Of a stretch of 12,497 bases of DNA, positions 1 to 6,553 are shown one piece after another. Location: contig JACMQJ010000563.1 in NCBI GenBank assembly GCA_014377055.1, forward strand, positions 1 through 12,497, read 5' to 3'. Position numbers and translations under genes: made by a program. The stretch is from Candidatus Sericytochromatia bacterium (GTDB lineage: Bacteria; Cyanobacteriota; Sericytochromatia; UBA7694; JACMQJ01). The notes under the pieces were generated by a model. That model was given only the letters and a program-made list of their open reading frames with translations, searched no databases and had not been told where the DNA came from. The first letter of the stretch is position 1. Every line of letters starts with the position of its first letter.

Positions 1-930
1 CATAAAGATAAAGAGAAAATTAATAAATACAGATGGTCTTGAAAACTTCAACGTAGAATAGAAGATCTCATTATTATGAGCCTTTGGCTTTGCTTTTCTA
101 ACATCTTTATTTAAATTAAATGTTGATATACCAACATTTATTATTCCACCTAATGAGGTTAAAATTATAGCAGAAGCAATAAATCCACCAGCACTTATTT
201 CTTGACTAAAGATATTAATACTTTCTTTGGCTAGTAAAGAACCAAAAGCTCCTGCTTTGGCAAAAATATAAGCAAAGATAGTAACAATAAAAAGACTACA
301 AACATTACTTAGGATAATCATTTTTAGTTTTTCTTTGGAATTAGCTGTAAAAAAGTTGATTAAACCACTCACAAAACAAGCAAAAACAAAAGTTAAAATA
401 AGAGGACTTAAACCATAAGAAATTAATGGAAATAAGACAAAAACAACTAGTAAAAAAATAAAGAATAAGAGTCCAGCAAATATCAAACCTTTTATACCAC
501 CAATTGCGCATAAACAAACGATAAAGAAAACTATTGCTAGCAAAGTTATATTACTTCTTCTAACATCAACAATTTGTAAAGCTGAATCGCCTGTACTCAA
601 AATACTTTCAGATAGAATAACGATGTCACCAGATTCTGGTATACCTATATTATTAGGATTATTTGGTGATTGTTGATTAATAACGACTTCTTTATCTTTA
701 TCTACTCCACTCAACACTTTTACTAATATTTTTGTGCTTTGATTTTCTATATTAGAGTTTTTATCTTCAACAGTTAGACTCGAAATAACATTAATAACTT
801 TTGCTTCTGTATAGGATTCGGAGTTATTTGATGAACATGAATAAATAAACATTGATAAGATAAAAACAAGCACTAAAAAATATTTAGACTGATTATATTT
901 AAGTAATTGTTTTTTTAAATTTAAATTCAT
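1..930 (-). CDS. YibE/F-like multi-pass membrane protein, C-terminus cut by window edge
   Basis: Partial gene: 310 codons are visible with no stop before base 1. Residues 17-31 form a hydrophobic signal segment ending in a lipobox-like IYSC (C32), so the N-terminus may be a lipoprotein or simply a signal anchor. Residues about 33-125 are a polar, probably extracytoplasmic domain with VKVLSG near 70-75 and a GD(I/V) turn near 101. After this come at least five membrane helices: about 128-145, 148-170, 174-194, 204-225 and 247-269. The polar domain, the VFVLFPLISYGLSP stretch (163-176) and the SAGGFIASAIILTSLGGI stretch (246-263) match the layout of the YibE/F family (PF07907), whose biochemical role is not established. 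The ATG at 930 has no good Shine-Dalgarno; it follows the atpE terminator, so it probably has its own promoter. Family call fairly sure, function unknown. Confidence 0.72.
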   Translation of the reverse strand, partial: MNLNLKKQLLKYNQSKYFLVLVFILSMFIYSCSSNNSESYTEAKVINVISSLTVEDKNSNIENQSTKILVKVLSGVDKDKEVVINQQSPNNPNNIGIPESGDIVILSESILSTGDSALQIVDVRRSNITLLAIVFFIVCLCAIGGIKGLIFAGLLFFIFLLVVFVLFPLISYGLSPLILTFVFACFVSGLINFFTANSKEKLKMIILSNVCSLFIVTIFAYIFAKAGAFGSLLAKESINIFSQEISAGGFIASAIILTSLGGIINVGISTFNLNKDVRKAKPKAHNNEIFYSTLKFSRPSVFINFLFIFM

Positions 931-966
931 TGGTAAAAAGTTTAATAAATGGAATTATCAAGACAT

Positions 967-999
967 TAAAAAAGGCAATCCAGAAACCTAGACTGCCTT
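967..999 (-). terminator. Intrinsic terminator after atpE
   Basis: On the minus strand, AAGGCAGTC (999-991) pairs with GATTGCCTT (980-972) through nine pairs including one G-U wobble, with a 10-base loop. A T6 run follows at 973-968. The stem begins 13 bases past the atpE stop codon. This is a textbook Rho-independent terminator and separates the F0 operon from the YibE/F-like gene. Confidence 0.85.
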
Positions 1000-1012
1000 C
1001 AAAAAACTCTAA

Positions 1013-1312
1013 TTAATGGGTTTGTACAACTGCTGTATCTGTGCTTGGAAATAATGCTTTCATTTGAGCTGGTAACGGATTAGCGAATAACAAGATCAAT
1101 GAAATAACCAAACAATAGATAGCAACAGCTTCCATGAATACTATTGAAATCAAAAGATTTCTTGATATTTTTGCTTCTGCATCAGGTTGTCTTGCGATAC
1201 CTTCTAATGCTTTACTAGACGCAATACCAATACCAAGACCTACACCCATAGCTCCTAGACCGATTGATAAACCTGCACCTAGAGCTGAACTAGCAAATAA
1301 TTCTACTGCCAT
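1013..1312 (-). CDS. atpE: F0F1 ATP synthase subunit c (rotor ring proteolipid)
   Basis: 99-residue hairpin membrane protein forming the ion-carrying rotor ring of F-type ATP synthase. Helix 1 (about 8-38) carries the glycine-rich stretch GLGAMGVGLGIGIA. The polar loop has ALEGIARQPDA (36-45), the segment that contacts F1 subunits gamma and epsilon. Helix 2 (about 52-78) holds the ion-binding glutamate E61 in FMEAVAIY. The residues around it (A62, V63) and the lack of a glutamine in helix 1 fit a proton-type site, not the sodium type (Q...ES/T). A roughly 20-residue hydrophilic tail after FANPLP is longer than the usual 75-82 residue family length. Shine-Dalgarno AAAGGAGA lies about 8 bases before the ATG. 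The gene follows atpB after 143 bases and is the last gene before a terminator. Confidence 0.96.
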   Translation of the reverse strand: MAVELFASSALGAGLSIGLGAMGVGLGIGIASSKALEGIARQPDAEAKISRNLLISIVFMEAVAIYCLVISLILLFANPLPAQMKALFPSTDTAVVQTH

Positions 1313-1393
1313 AATTATATTCTCCTTTCAAAATTCCAAATTAATTACTTTAATTTCGATATTTATAACTTATTTTAAACTTATATACTCTTT

Positions 1394-1424
1394 TCAATAT
1401 TAAAGTATGAATCTCAATATTAAA
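1394..1424. repeat. Direct repeat TCAATATTAAA in the atpB-atpE gap
   Basis: The 11-base sequence TCAATATTAAA occurs at 1394-1404 and again at 1414-1424, exactly 20 bases apart (two helical turns). It lies in the 143-base gap between atpB and atpE (1313-1455), which otherwise shows only AT-rich sequence and the atpE ribosome binding site. Such short AT-rich repeats can arise by chance at this base composition, so a regulatory role is only a possibility. Confidence 0.4.
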
Positions 1425-1455
1425 AAATTACACTACATCAGAAATTTACTCTAAT

Positions 1456-2259
1456 TTAAGTTGCAGTAACGTGCTGTAATTCAGTTGGCTCATGTTCGTG
1501 GTGATGTTCTGCAACGGCTGCACCAATATATGAGGCTGTTAAGACAGCGAAAACAAATGCCTGAATGAATCCTACAAAGACTTCAAAAGCAAAGATTGGT
1601 AATGGTATAAACCAAGGAACCAAGAAAAGTAAAATTGCTAATAAAATTTCTCCACCTATAATGTTTCCGAATAAACGGAAAGCTAGAGATAAAGGTCTTG
1701 TAAAGTCCTCTAAAAAGTTAAAGAAGAAAAATGCTGGATGTGGAGTAAAATAATGCTTAAAATACCCAAGACCTTTTTTCTTAATACCATAATAGAAATA
1801 GGATATTACAGATACCAACGCAAGTGCTGCAGTTGTGTTCAAATCATTTGTTGGTGAAGCTATCTCAAGAGGGAAATGCCCTAAATGTAATAATCTCCAA
1901 GGTAATAAACCAACCCAATTACCAAAAAGCACAAAAAGAAAAATTGATCCAATTAAAGGAATATAGAGTAGAGAATCTTTATTCTCACCCATTTGACCTT
2001 TAATAAGTCCTTCAACAAACTCAATGAGTGCCTCTGCAACAGTCTGTTTACCGTCAGGTTGCTGTTTTAGCGAACCTGCTACAACAAAAACTAAAACAAG
2101 AACTATAGCCATTACAATCCATGTCGCTACAACTGTATCCAAATGAATTGTATAATTGCCTAAGGCGTATTTGTAATGTTCAGGAACTACACCCAGTCCT
2201 TCTGCATGTTCTGCGGCTGAACTTGCATGTTCAACTACACTATTGCCTACATTAATCAC
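1456..2259 (-). CDS. atpB: F0F1 ATP synthase subunit a
   Basis: 267-residue membrane stator subunit that provides the proton half-channels against the c ring. The essential arginine is R195 in SLAFRLFGNIIGGE, the family signature. Other recognisable parts are the first helix (about 44-62), LLYIPLIGSIFLFVLFGNW (97-115), the SPTNDLNTT motif (135-143), and the last helices with FIQAFVFAVLTASYIGAA (231-248). Overall spacing is close to cyanobacterial subunit a. The protein ends in a histidine/glutamate-rich tail (HHHEHE, 252-257). The start is a GTG at 2259 preceded by AAAGGAG about 9 bases upstream; no better ATG is available. It lies 16 bases after the AtpZ-like gene, as expected for an atpZ/I-atpB-atpE operon. 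Confidence 0.97.
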   Translation of the reverse strand: MINVGNSVVEHASSAAEHAEGLGVVPEHYKYALGNYTIHLDTVVATWIVMAIVLVLVFVVAGSLKQQPDGKQTVAEALIEFVEGLIKGQMGENKDSLLYIPLIGSIFLFVLFGNWVGLLPWRLLHLGHFPLEIASPTNDLNTTAALALVSVISYFYYGIKKKGLGYFKHYFTPHPAFFFFNFLEDFTRPLSLAFRLFGNIIGGEILLAILLFLVPWFIPLPIFAFEVFVGFIQAFVFAVLTASYIGAAVAEHHHEHEPTELQHVTAT

Positions 2260-2275
2260 TGTTTATACTCCTTTC

Positions 2276-2431
2276 TTATTTTTTCTTTAATACACTAAAT
2301 ATAGTCGTGCCTATGCCTAGAAAAGTAAATGTAATAGTAAGAAATGGACTTGTATGAAATACTTTATCCAGGTTAACACCTAAAAATAATCCTACCACTA
2401 CAGTCGCAAGCATTGTAAACGCATCAACCAT
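2276..2431 (-). CDS. AtpZ/AtpI-family small membrane protein (ATP synthase assembly)
   Basis: 51-residue protein. It has two predicted helices, about residues 5-19 (TMLATVVVGLFLGVN) and 30-46, linked by the short loop LDKVFHTSPF. The pattern G-x-x-x-G-x-x-LDK-x-F-x-TSP followed by a second hydrophobic helix with LGIG is the AtpZ/AtpI-type signature. These proteins sit just upstream of atpB and are thought to help c-ring assembly or ion supply. At 51 residues it is shorter than most members (about 70-120), apparently lacking the usual N-terminal extension. An in-frame TAG 5 codons upstream rules out a longer form. ATG 2431 has AGG about 10 bases upstream; an internal ATG six codons later (2413) is an alternative start. 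The stop is 16 bases before atpB. Confidence 0.75.
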   Translation of the reverse strand: MVDAFTMLATVVVGLFLGVNLDKVFHTSPFLTITFTFLGIGTTIFSVLKKK

Positions 2432-2469
2432 ATATAGTTTTACCTAAAACTTTAAAAAAATTTAAACGA

Positions 2470-2478
2470 AGTATAACA
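2470..2478 (-). promoter_or_regulatory. Candidate extended -10 promoter of the atpZ-atpB-atpE operon
   Basis: Minus-strand TGTTATACT at 2478-2470 fits an extended -10 (TGnTATAnT), placing transcription start near 2463 and giving a leader of about 32 bases to the AtpZ-like ATG. There is no recognisable -35 at 17 bases, which extended -10 promoters tolerate. In such AT-rich DNA the match is suggestive only. Confidence 0.4.
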
Positions 2479-2617
2479 TATAAATAACCTGTTTCCTATT
2501 CCTTTTTTTGATATAAAAGTAAATTTGACATAACTTAACTTAAATGACACACAATATTAAGAGGATTAAAAACCATATAAAACAATATATTTACTAGATA
2601 TTTTTAAGCAAAAAAGC

Positions 2618-2657
2618 TATTTAGTTTGTTAAGGTATCTTAAAACAATATTTAGTTT
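2618..2657 (+). repeat. Direct repeats flanking an inverted repeat upstream of the plus-strand small gene
   Basis: TATTTAGTTT occurs at 2618-2627 and 2648-2657, exactly 30 bases apart. Between them lies the inverted repeat TTAAG-GTAT-CTTAA (2629-2642), extendable to TTG...CAA with a two-base bulge. The set ends 18 bases before the ATG at 2676, so it is placed to act as an operator or leader hairpin for that gene. The rest of the 244-base gap 2432-2675 holds the atp promoter candidate and a TTGACA at 2525-2530 without a convincing -10 partner. Confidence 0.4.
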
Positions 2658-2675
2658 TGATTGAGGAACAATAGT

Positions 2676-2894
2676 ATGATGATAAAAAATAAGGAATACA
2701 AAAGAAGTGTTCTTACAAAATATAGTCCTTTATGGATAATTTTATTGACTGTAGCTACAACTTTAATTCAGGTAGTTGGAACTAGATATATTAAAGAACA
2801 AAAGCTTACATTTACGAAAAGTGACATAAAATCAGCTTTGATAAAGTCAATAGTCGGATATTTTGGTTTTGGTTCAAAATACAAAAAAATATAA
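2676..2894 (+). CDS. Small single-helix membrane protein, unknown function
   Basis: 72 residues and the only plus-strand gene supported here. I do not recognise a family. The first 18 residues are basic (KNKEYKRSVLTKY), then one hydrophobic helix at about 20-37 (SPLWIILLTVATTLIQVVG), then a lysine-rich tail with KSDIKSALIKSIVGYFGFG and ending KYKKI. The positive-inside rule does not settle topology because both ends are basic. ATG 2676 has GAGG at 2663-2666, spaced 9 bases, so it is a better start than the in-frame TTG at 2661 that would add five residues. It is convergent with the NRAMP gene, with only 25 bases between the two stop codons, and divergent from the atp operon. Intact frame plus a good ribosome binding site support a real gene, but a chance ORF is possible. 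Confidence 0.55.
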   Translation: MMIKNKEYKRSVLTKYSPLWIILLTVATTLIQVVGTRYIKEQKLTFTKSDIKSALIKSIVGYFGFGSKYKKI

Positions 2895-2919
2895 CAAGAA
2901 TAAACACATTCAGTTTTAT

Positions 2920-4287
2920 TTACTTAAATAGTGATATAATAGCTGCAATCCCAGCAGCTGTCATAATAAGAGTAATTATCCAACCTAAAATATTAGTAAA
3001 TTTACCATTTGTTCGTTCGCCCATAATATTTTTATTATTACTTATTAATAATATTAGAATTAAAACTGGTGGTGCAACAACTCCGTTTGCTACAGCAGAA
3101 TAAATAAGAGCTTTTATCGGATCTAAACCAATAAAATTTAGTGTTAAGCCGATAATCATTGAAACGATAATTACACCATAAAAAGGGTAAGCATCTTTTA
3201 ATTTAAGAAATAATCCATTCTTCCAACCAAAACTTTCAGATATTGCATAAGATGATGATCCAGAAAGTACTGGGATTGCCAAAAACCCAGTGCCAATAAT
3301 ACCAACGGCAAATAATAAGTATGCACTTTCTCCAGCCAATGGCTTAAGAGCTTTGGCAGCATCTGCAGCAGTTTGGATATCTGTTTTTCCTTCTGCAAAG
3401 AGTGTTGCTGAACAGGTAGCAATAATAAAAAACATCACTAAATTAGATAAAAACATACCTGACCAAACATCTTTCTTCATTTGCTTTATTTCTTGATCTG
3501 TTGCTCCTTGCCTTAGCTTGACGGTTGTTTTGCCTTTGAGAATATCTTCTTCTACTTCCTGTGAAGTTTGCCAAAAAAATAAATATGGTGAAATTGTAGT
3601 TCCTAAGATAGCACAGATTAATATTATTTGATCTTTTGAAAAGCTTAAATTTGGTATTAAAGTATGTTTTATAACATCAAACCAATCTATTTTAACAAAA
3701 AAAGCTGTAACAACATAAGCTAATAAAGTCATTGTCAGCCATTTAAGATACTTTGAATAAACTGCATAAGTAGTAAAAATTTGTAGACCTAAGCATATCA
3801 AAGTAAATGAAATAACTAAAAGAGAAAAGTTAATTTGTGGAAAAAGTAGCTGTGTGGCTTTTGCCATAGCTCCAAGATCAGCACCAATATTAAAAGTATT
3901 TGCTATAAATAGTAATAGAGTACAAGTATAAAGAACCCATTCAGGATAATGAATCCTGATATTAGAGGCTAGACCTCTACCTGAAACTAAACCAATCCTA
4001 GCACACATTTCTTGCACTATTGCCATTAATGGAAAGGTAAATAAAGCTAACCAAATTAGCTGAAATCCATATTGTGCACCAGTTTGTGAATATGTTGCTA
4101 TACCAGATGGATCATCATCAGATGCTCCAGTAATCAAGCCTGGTCCCAAAGTATTCCAATATTCTTCTATCTTTTTGATTGGTTTTTGTTCTGAGATTGA
4201 TTTAACAACTTTTTCAGTATCCTCAATAACTGCTTCTAATGCTTGAGCAGGAGTAGAAAATATTTTTTCAATAATTTTTTTTATCAT
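2920..4287 (-). CDS. NRAMP-superfamily divalent metal transporter, non-canonical metal site
   Basis: 455 residues; membrane transporter of the NRAMP/MntH superfamily with LeuT fold. Residues 1-45 are a hydrophilic, lysine/glutamate-rich cytoplasmic extension, then about 11 helices. Helix 1 has GPGLITGASDDDPSG (48-62): it keeps the metal-binding aspartate (D59) but has DPSG in place of DPGN, so the binding asparagine is a glycine. Helix 6 has GTTISPYLFFWQ (229-240), where the canonical MPH methionine is S233. A charged loop (244-273, TSQEVEED...ATDQEIKQM) precedes helix 7. Classical members carry Mn2+/Fe2+; related groups with altered sites carry Mg2+ or other ions, so substrate is open. No clear Shine-Dalgarno before ATG 4287. 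It follows sufT by 151 bases; a role in metal supply near the Fe-S genes is attractive but inferred. Confidence 0.88.
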   Translation of the reverse strand: MIKKIIEKIFSTPAQALEAVIEDTEKVVKSISEQKPIKKIEEYWNTLGPGLITGASDDDPSGIATYSQTGAQYGFQLIWLALFTFPLMAIVQEMCARIGLVSGRGLASNIRIHYPEWVLYTCTLLLFIANTFNIGADLGAMAKATQLLFPQINFSLLVISFTLICLGLQIFTTYAVYSKYLKWLTMTLLAYVVTAFFVKIDWFDVIKHTLIPNLSFSKDQIILICAILGTTISPYLFFWQTSQEVEEDILKGKTTVKLRQGATDQEIKQMKKDVWSGMFLSNLVMFFIIATCSATLFAEGKTDIQTAADAAKALKPLAGESAYLLFAVGIIGTGFLAIPVLSGSSSYAISESFGWKNGLFLKLKDAYPFYGVIIVSMIIGLTLNFIGLDPIKALIYSAVANGVVAPPVLILILLISNNKNIMGERTNGKFTNILGWIITLIMTAAGIAAIISLFK

Positions 4288-4422
4288 ATCAAATTTTACT
4301 ATTCTAAATAAATTTTTTATTTTATTTAAGATTACTATTTATTTATCAAGAATAGCTAAATTTTTATTGTCTAAACACAGATTTCACAACAATATCACAC
4401 TTTTGTAATTAAATGTAAGTTT

Positions 4423-4435
4423 TCTCATAATGAGA
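4423..4435. promoter_or_regulatory. 13-base palindrome TCTCAT-A-ATGAGA between sufT and the transporter
   Basis: Perfect 6+1+6 palindrome, three bases past the sufT stop and about 135 bases before the transporter ATG. The centre leaves almost no loop and there is no U-tract on the minus strand, so it does not look like a terminator. A dimeric regulator site is possible; which regulator cannot be told. The rest of the 151-base gap (4288-4438) is very AT-rich with no clear promoter. Confidence 0.35.
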
Positions 4436-4438
4436 TAA

Positions 4439-4771
4439 TTACTCATCATCTTCATCTAAATCATCGAAAATACCCAATTCCATTTTTACATCCTCAGTTG
4501 CCATAGTTTTTGGATCCCAATTTGGAATCCAGACAAGATTAACATCTGTTTTTTCGATACTTGGTATCTTTTCTTTAATTGCTTTTGGAACTTCAGCAAT
4601 TAATTGAGGTCCAAAAGGACACATAGGACTAGTAAGAGTCATATCAACTTTTACATATTTATCTTCTATTATTTCGACACCATAGATCAAGCCAAGATCC
4701 ATAATATTTAAATGTATTTCAGGATCTACTATCGTTCTCAAAGCTTGTTTTACTTCTTCTACTGTAGCCAT
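4439..4771 (-). CDS. sufT: SufT-type DUF59 (MIP18 family) Fe-S maturation protein
   Basis: 110 residues; MIP18/DUF59 domain over nearly the whole length. Signature parts are VDPEIHLNIMDLGLIYGV (16-33) and LTSPMCPFGPQ (46-56), which holds the conserved cysteine C51 of the family. SufT proteins of this single-domain type act as accessory factors in Fe-S cluster delivery or maturation, acting after assembly on the Suf scaffold. The protein ends in a strongly acidic tail (DDLDEDDE). AGGAG lies about 8 bases before the ATG and the gene starts 11 bases after the sufE stop, so it is the last gene of the SUF operon. The related phenylacetate-degradation protein PaaD also has this fold, but the neighbourhood clearly favours SufT. 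Confidence 0.9.
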   Translation of the reverse strand: MATVEEVKQALRTIVDPEIHLNIMDLGLIYGVEIIEDKYVKVDMTLTSPMCPFGPQLIAEVPKAIKEKIPSIEKTDVNLVWIPNWDPKTMATEDVKMELGIFDDLDEDDE

Positions 4772-4782
4772 ATATTTTTCTC

Positions 4783-5226
4783 CTAATTATTACTGTTATT
4801 ATTAAATGCGAAACTAAATTTCTTTATATCTCTGATCATGGCTGAAAGACCATTTGCTCTTGATGGTGAGAGATGTCCTTTTAAACCTATTTGTTCAAAA
4901 ACATACAATTCGGTAGACAAAATATCTTCTGGTTTTTGTTCTGAATACATTCTTAGAAGCAAGCTGATAAGACCTTTAACGATCATTGAATCACTATCAG
5001 CTTTAAAAAGCATCACCTGATTTTTTTTGTCATAGTCAGGAATAAGCCATACTTGTGATTGACAACCCATCACCAAGTTATCTTTAACTTTACAGTTTGC
5101 ATCAATTTTAGGCAATTCAACGCCCTGCTCGATTAGATAAGAGTATTTTTCTTCCCAATCAGAAAATTCTTCAAATTCTTCTATTATTTCGTCTTGTATT
5201 TGATCTATACTTTGTAATTTTATCAT
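4783..5226 (-). CDS. sufE: SufE cysteine desulfuration protein (sulfur acceptor for SufS)
   Basis: 147 residues, close to the usual SufE length (about 140). It accepts the persulfide sulfur from SufS and passes it to SufB. The acceptor cysteine is C55 in NLVMGCQSQVWL (50-61), equal to Cys51 of E. coli SufE. Other family marks are the N-terminal FEEFSDWEEKYSYLIEQG (18-35), SDSMIVKGLISLLL in the middle, and the late LSPSRANGLSAMIRDIK. There are none of the zinc-ligand cysteines expected for SufU, so this is the SufE type. The ATG at 5226 lies 20 bases after the sufS stop, with AAAGGG about 12 bases upstream. The C-terminus is asparagine-rich (NNNSNN). Confidence 0.96.
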   Translation of the reverse strand: MIKLQSIDQIQDEIIEEFEEFSDWEEKYSYLIEQGVELPKIDANCKVKDNLVMGCQSQVWLIPDYDKKNQVMLFKADSDSMIVKGLISLLLRMYSEQKPEDILSTELYVFEQIGLKGHLSPSRANGLSAMIRDIKKFSFAFNNNSNN

Positions 5227-5246
5227 CTATCTTACAACCCTTTACC

Positions 5247-6509
5247 TTATAAAAACTTCTGAAAAATTTTAACAGATTTTTTTAATGACTGAATAAAATA
5301 ATCAATTTCTTCAAAAGTATTATAAAAATATAAACTAGCTCTCATAGTCTTATCGACTGCTAATCTCTGATGAAGGGGCATTGCACAATGATGACCAATT
5401 CTTATTGCTATTCCAAGCTCATCAAGTAAAGTTCCTAGATCATGTGGGTGTATACCTTTGATAGAAAATGCGATAGTTGCACCTCTTTTTTCCATATCAA
5501 GAGGTCCATAGATAGTTAGACCTTCTATTTCAAGTAATTGTTTAATCATATACGAAGTGAGTTCTTCTTCATAAGCTCTGATATTATCAACACCCAAGTT
5601 ATTTATATAATCAATAGCAATACCAAGACCAATTGCTTCTGATATTCTTGGTGTACCTGCTTCAAATCTTTGTGGTGGCATTTCCCATTCAGAGTCAGCA
5701 ATAGAAACGGTAGTTATCATTCCTCCACCCATCATAAAAGGAGGCATTTCTTTTAAAATATCATATTTACCATACAATACACCAATACCTGTTGGGCCAC
5801 ATATTTTGTGACCTGTAAAAACTAGCCAGTCACAGTCAAAATCTTGAACATCTGTTTTCATCTGTACAACTGATTGTGAAGCATCTACAAGTATTTTTGC
5901 ACCATATTTATGAGTTAATTCAGCTATTTTTTTTACAGGATTAATTGTCCCCAAAACATTGGACATTGACGTTATCGCAACTAATTTAGTTTTATCTGAA
6001 AGCATTTGCTCAAATTGTTGCATATCTAATTCATAAGAATCAGTAATATCAACTATTTTTAGAATAGCTTTTTTTTCTTTGGCTAATTGTTGCCAACAAA
6101 TAAAATTGGAATGATGCTCCATAATACTAACTATTATTTCATCATTTTCTTTAATATTATCTCTTCCCCATGTCCAAGCTACCAAATTTACAGACTCTGT
6201 GGCATTTGCAGTAAAAATGATCTCTTTTGAAGACTTAGCATTCATAAATAATGCTATTTTTTCTCTTGCTTGTTCGTAAGCCAAAGAAGCTTCTTGACCT
6301 AGAGCATGACCAACTCTATGCACATTAGCATTATATTCTTCAAAATATCTTCTCATCTCGTTAATTACCGATGAAGGTTTTTGAGATGTTGCTGCATTAT
6401 CAAAATACACCAAAGGACGACCATTTACTTTTCTATTTAAAATTGGGAAGTCTTTTCTTATTTCATTGACTGAGCTTTTAATATCAGTCTTTTCCATTGT
6501 TTTAATCAT
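5247..6509 (-). CDS. sufS: SufS cysteine desulfurase (group II, PLP-dependent)
   Basis: 420 residues; removes sulfur from L-cysteine, giving alanine and an enzyme persulfide that is handed to SufE. The fold-type I aminotransferase domain covers almost all of it. The PLP lysine is K235 in FTGHKICGPTGIG (231-243). PLP-contacting residues are H132 in EHHSN, D209 and Q212 in VDASQS. The active cysteine is C375 in IGHHCAMPL (371-379), the short rigid-loop form of group II (SufS) enzymes. RFEAGTPRI at 281-289 is the usual phosphate/substrate-region motif. The start is uncertain: ATG 6509 has only a distant AAGGA (about 18 bases), and ATG 6497 (MEKTD) is an alternative with no better site. The gene lies 44 bases after the Rieske gene and 20 before sufE. 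Confidence 0.97.
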   Translation of the reverse strand: MIKTMEKTDIKSSVNEIRKDFPILNRKVNGRPLVYFDNAATSQKPSSVINEMRRYFEEYNANVHRVGHALGQEASLAYEQAREKIALFMNAKSSKEIIFTANATESVNLVAWTWGRDNIKENDEIIVSIMEHHSNFICWQQLAKEKKAILKIVDITDSYELDMQQFEQMLSDKTKLVAITSMSNVLGTINPVKKIAELTHKYGAKILVDASQSVVQMKTDVQDFDCDWLVFTGHKICGPTGIGVLYGKYDILKEMPPFMMGGGMITTVSIADSEWEMPPQRFEAGTPRISEAIGLGIAIDYINNLGVDNIRAYEEELTSYMIKQLLEIEGLTIYGPLDMEKRGATIAFSIKGIHPHDLGTLLDELGIAIRIGHHCAMPLHQRLAVDKTMRASLYFYNTFEEIDYFIQSLKKSVKIFQKFL

Positions 6510-6553
6510 AATTTATAAAAACTTATTTCCTTAATTACAAAGTTTATTAATTT

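Noticed and set aside
1013..1312. Sodium-type ATP synthase c ring
   Set aside because: The glutamate is followed by A-V, not S/T-T, and the helix 1 glutamine is absent; the pattern fits protons.
1134..1403. Plus-strand open frame of 89 codons over atpE
   Set aside because: It lies antisense to the well-supported atpE gene, has low-complexity composition and no ribosome binding site. The same holds for the other antisense frames at 1565-1753, 3290-3496, 4838-5020, 7227-7427, 8182-8478 and 9933-10265.
2895..2919. Bidirectional terminator between the small plus-strand gene and the transporter
   Set aside because: AATAAAC...GTTTTATT can pair only imperfectly and without GC pairs, so it is too weak to call.
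4288..4438. A promoter for the metal transporter
   Set aside because: Several TTG-containing hexamers occur (for example TTGTGA and TTGATA on the minus strand) but none has a good -10 at 16-18 bases; in this AT-rich gap choosing one would be guesswork.
4783..5226. SufU instead of SufE
   Set aside because: No zinc-ligand cysteine pattern; the MGCQSQVW motif and late RANGL segment are SufE marks.
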